Assembly: GCA_031552765.1 (NCBI GenBank)
Contig: JAVBME010000035.1
Span: 1 to 14,068, forward strand
Direction: 5' to 3'
DNA length: 14,068 nt
From: JAVBME01 sp031552765
GTDB taxonomy: Bacteria; Bacillota; Negativicutes; Acidaminococcales; JAISLQ01
Below the pieces are notes generated by a model. That model was not told the DNA's origin, did not search any database, and was given only the letters and a program-made list of their open reading frames with translations. Below are positions 12,519 to 14,068 of this stretch, in pieces (the stretch's first letter is position 1; every line of letters starts with the position of its first letter). Made by a program: the position numbers and the translations under genes.

Positions 12519-13904
12519 ATGGGCGAACCGCTGGAGTTGGATGAATTGCTGAAAATGGCAGTGGATTCTCTTTATTTATCTATAGTGGTCGATGAAACGG
12601 GATGCATACGCCATGTCGGACGGCCTTACGCGGAAATACTCGGCGTCGATAGCCAGGATGTTATTGGGCAGCCGGTCAATAAAGTCATCCCCAATACGCG
12701 CCTTTTGAATGTGATAAAAACCGGGCGTCAGGAACTCGGGCAAATATTTATCATGAAAAACGGCGCTCCTACCATATGCAACCGTTTTCCAATATTTGAT
12801 AAAAAAGGTAAAATTCGCGGCGCATTGTCTACGGCTACTTTTCACAATCTAGACCATGTAGCGGCTCTGAAAGCCGAAGTAGATAAATTGCGCAAAGAAA
12901 ATCACCTTTACCAGCAGCAACTGGCGGCTTTTAAAAAAATGCCTTTTTCTCTCGACGACATAATCGGCAACTCCCTTTCAGTGCAAAAAATAAAAAACGC
13001 TATTGAAAAAGCGGCAAAAACTAATCTGACTATATTGATCAGCGGCGAGACGGGGACAGGCAAAGAGGTTTTTGCCAACGCCATACACCAGATCAGCAGC
13101 CGCTGTTTTGGCAGCTTTATAAAAGTAAACTGTGCGGCTATACCTAAAGATCTGCTGGAATCTGAGCTATTCGGCTATAGTGAAGGGGCTTTTTCCGGCG
13201 CGGCCAAAGGCGGCAAAATAGGAAAATTTGAACAGGCAAACAACGGTACTATCCTGTTGGACGAGATCGGCGAACTGCCGCTTGCTTTACAGTCCAAACT
13301 GCTCCGGGTCATTCAGGAACGCGAACTGGAGCGGGTCGGCGGCACGTCTACGATAAAGCTGGATGTACGGATGATTTGCTGTACCAACCGCGACTTGGAG
13401 CAGATGGTAAAAGAGGGGTCTTTCCGCCAGGACTTGTATTACCGTATCAATACCATGGAGCTGAATATTCCGCCGCTCAGAGACAGGACGGAAGACATAG
13501 CTCCTTTGTGTTCATATTTCACCAAAAAAATAAACCGTTACCACGGGTGCTGCATAAATGGGATATCAGAAGAAGTACTGCGCCATTTTCTAAATTACGG
13601 CTGGCCGGGCAATGTCAGGGAGTTAGAGCATGTGCTGGAGCGGGCTTGTGTCATGTCGGCGTCTTCGGTACTTGATGTGGAACACTTCGACTTTTTCCTG
13701 CCGCGTATTTATCGCGGCGGCAGCTATGAAGAAGGAGGGACGCTGGCCGAACGCAAAGGCCGGCTGGAGAAAATAGCTATCGTAGAAGCGCTGGAAACGG
13801 CAAAAGGAAATAAGTCAAAAGCGGCAGCGGCGCTCAAGATAACCCGCAGCCAGTTTTATGAAAAATTGAAAAAATACGGCATAGCAGCCGGAGCAAGAAA
13901 ATAA
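12519..13904 (+). CDS. PAS-domain sigma-54-dependent transcriptional activator
   Basis: This 461-residue enhancer-binding protein has a PAS sensor at about residues 8-110, a short coiled-coil linker (112-140), an AAA+ sigma-54 interaction domain (143-385) and a Fis-type helix-turn-helix (412-456, NKSKAAAALKITRSQFYEKL). The ATPase motifs are intact: Walker A GETGTGKE (176-183), ESELFGY, Walker B ILLDEIGE (245-252), arginine-finger region FRQDLYYRI (302-310) and GWPGNVRELEH (361-371). The sigma-54 contact loop reads GAFSGA (223-228) instead of GAFTGA. It has no receiver domain, so a ligand or redox signal at the PAS domain is likely. I chose 12519 because AAGGAG lies seven bases upstream; an in-frame ATG at 12495 has no binding site. 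It is divergent from the dehydrogenase-BKACE-GntP operon, which it most likely activates. Confidence 0.92.
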   Translation: MGEPLELDELLKMAVDSLYLSIVVDETGCIRHVGRPYAEILGVDSQDVIGQPVNKVIPNTRLLNVIKTGRQELGQIFIMKNGAPTICNRFPIFDKKGKIRGALSTATFHNLDHVAALKAEVDKLRKENHLYQQQLAAFKKMPFSLDDIIGNSLSVQKIKNAIEKAAKTNLTILISGETGTGKEVFANAIHQISSRCFGSFIKVNCAAIPKDLLESELFGYSEGAFSGAAKGGKIGKFEQANNGTILLDEIGELPLALQSKLLRVIQERELERVGGTSTIKLDVRMICCTNRDLEQMVKEGSFRQDLYYRINTMELNIPPLRDRTEDIAPLCSYFTKKINRYHGCCINGISEEVLRHFLNYGWPGNVRELEHVLERACVMSASSVLDVEHFDFFLPRIYRGGSYEEGGTLAERKGRLEKIAIVEALETAKGNKSKAAAALKITRSQFYEKLKKYGIAAGARK

Positions 13905-13930
13905 GAGGCGCCACATTTCTGTGGCGCCTC
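13905..13930. terminator. hairpin at the end of the activator gene
   Basis: An 11-bp perfect stem, GAGGCGCCACA (13905-13915) and TGTGGCGCCTC (13920-13930), with a TTTC loop starts directly after the stop codon. No U-tract follows on the plus strand, so it is a non-classical terminator or a 3'-end stabiliser. On the minus strand it is followed by TTATTTTC and could better stop transcription entering from the right. Confidence 0.6.
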
Positions 13931-13951
13931 AGACTGTAGACATAAAGGCCA

Positions 13952-13989
13952 TCACCCCCAGAACTATGTTAAAATAGTCCTGGGGGTGA
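13952..13989 (+). promoter_or_regulatory. hairpin covering the transposase ribosome binding site
   Basis: TCACCCCCAG (13952-13961) pairs perfectly with CTGGGGGTGA (13980-13989). An inner ACTAT/ATAGT stem (13963-13967 and 13974-13978) adds five pairs after one A-C mismatch, with a GTTAAA loop. The GGGGGTGA arm is the only Shine-Dalgarno-like sequence before the ATG at 13997. In a transcript entering from outside, the binding site would be paired and translation blocked. Confidence 0.6.
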
Positions 13990-13996
13990 AATATTC

Positions 13997-14068
13997 ATGT
14001 ACCAAAAGAAAGACCGTGACAAACAAAAACAAATCCAATTTCTCTGCCTTGAAGACCTCGTACCTAAA
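13997..14068 (+). CDS. probable IS transposase, N-terminal fragment (cut by window edge)
   Basis: Only 24 codons are visible: MYQKKDRDKQKQIQFLCLED then LVPK. A short basic, glutamine-rich start leading to an LEDLVPxxHLLR-type motif is typical of IS1182-like transposases (DUF772/IS4-related N-termini), in which the LVP sequence is usually followed by a histidine and basic residues. The remainder lies outside the window, so neither the DDE catalytic residues nor the element's ends can be checked. GGGGGTGA, ending eight bases upstream, is the likely binding site and is buried in a hairpin. The left end of the element probably lies between 13931 and 13960, just after the activator's hairpin. Confidence 0.5.
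   Translation, partial: MYQKKDRDKQKQIQFLCLEDLVPK

Overview
This window looks like part of a chromosome from a low-to-mid GC, Gram-positive-type anaerobe, most likely a Negativicutes/Clostridia relative. That is inferred from strong AGGAGG-type ribosome binding sites, heavy use of ATA for isoleucine, U-tailed and bidirectional hairpin terminators, and the mix of protein families; no rRNA or other marker gene is present to confirm it. The theme is uptake and breakdown of small organic or hydroxy acids, largely under sigma-54 control.

Layout. (1) Positions 1-313, minus strand: 5' part of a 3-hydroxyisobutyrate-dehydrogenase-like gene. (2) 314-758: regulatory region with a sigma-54 promoter (631-646) and an 11-bp inverted repeat upstream of it. 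(3) 759-2107, plus: a GntP-family permease whose frame is broken at a run of seven A (1413-1419), followed by a strong hairpin. (4) 2108-2612: AT-rich gap with a second sigma-54 promoter (2405-2420). (5) 2613-5643, plus: a CitMHS-family citrate-type transporter, an AtuA-like (DUF1446) protein and a separate small AtuA ferredoxin-fold protein, closed by a bidirectional terminator. (6) 5756-7483, minus: a methyl-accepting chemotaxis protein. (7) 7810-8913, plus: an MscS-type channel. (8) 8983-12249, minus: an operon, in transcription order, of a ketopantoate-reductase-family dehydrogenase, a beta-keto acid cleavage enzyme (BKACE/DUF849) and a second, intact GntP-family permease. It has a near-perfect sigma-54 promoter at 12333-12348. 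(9) 12519-13904, plus: a PAS-AAA+-Fis sigma-54 activator, divergent from that operon. (10) 13997 to the end: the first codons of a probable transposase, with its ribosome binding site inside a hairpin.

How the genes may work together. The activator at 12519 is the natural regulator of the divergent dehydrogenase-BKACE-permease operon: an acid is imported, oxidised to a beta-keto acid and cleaved with acetyl-CoA. The two other sigma-54 promoters sit in front of the other two organic-acid transporter units, so the window may be a small sigma-54 organic-acid regulon. Whether one activator serves all three, and which acids are used, cannot be read from the sequence. The chemoreceptor could guide cells to such acids; the MscS channel is probably an unrelated housekeeping gene.
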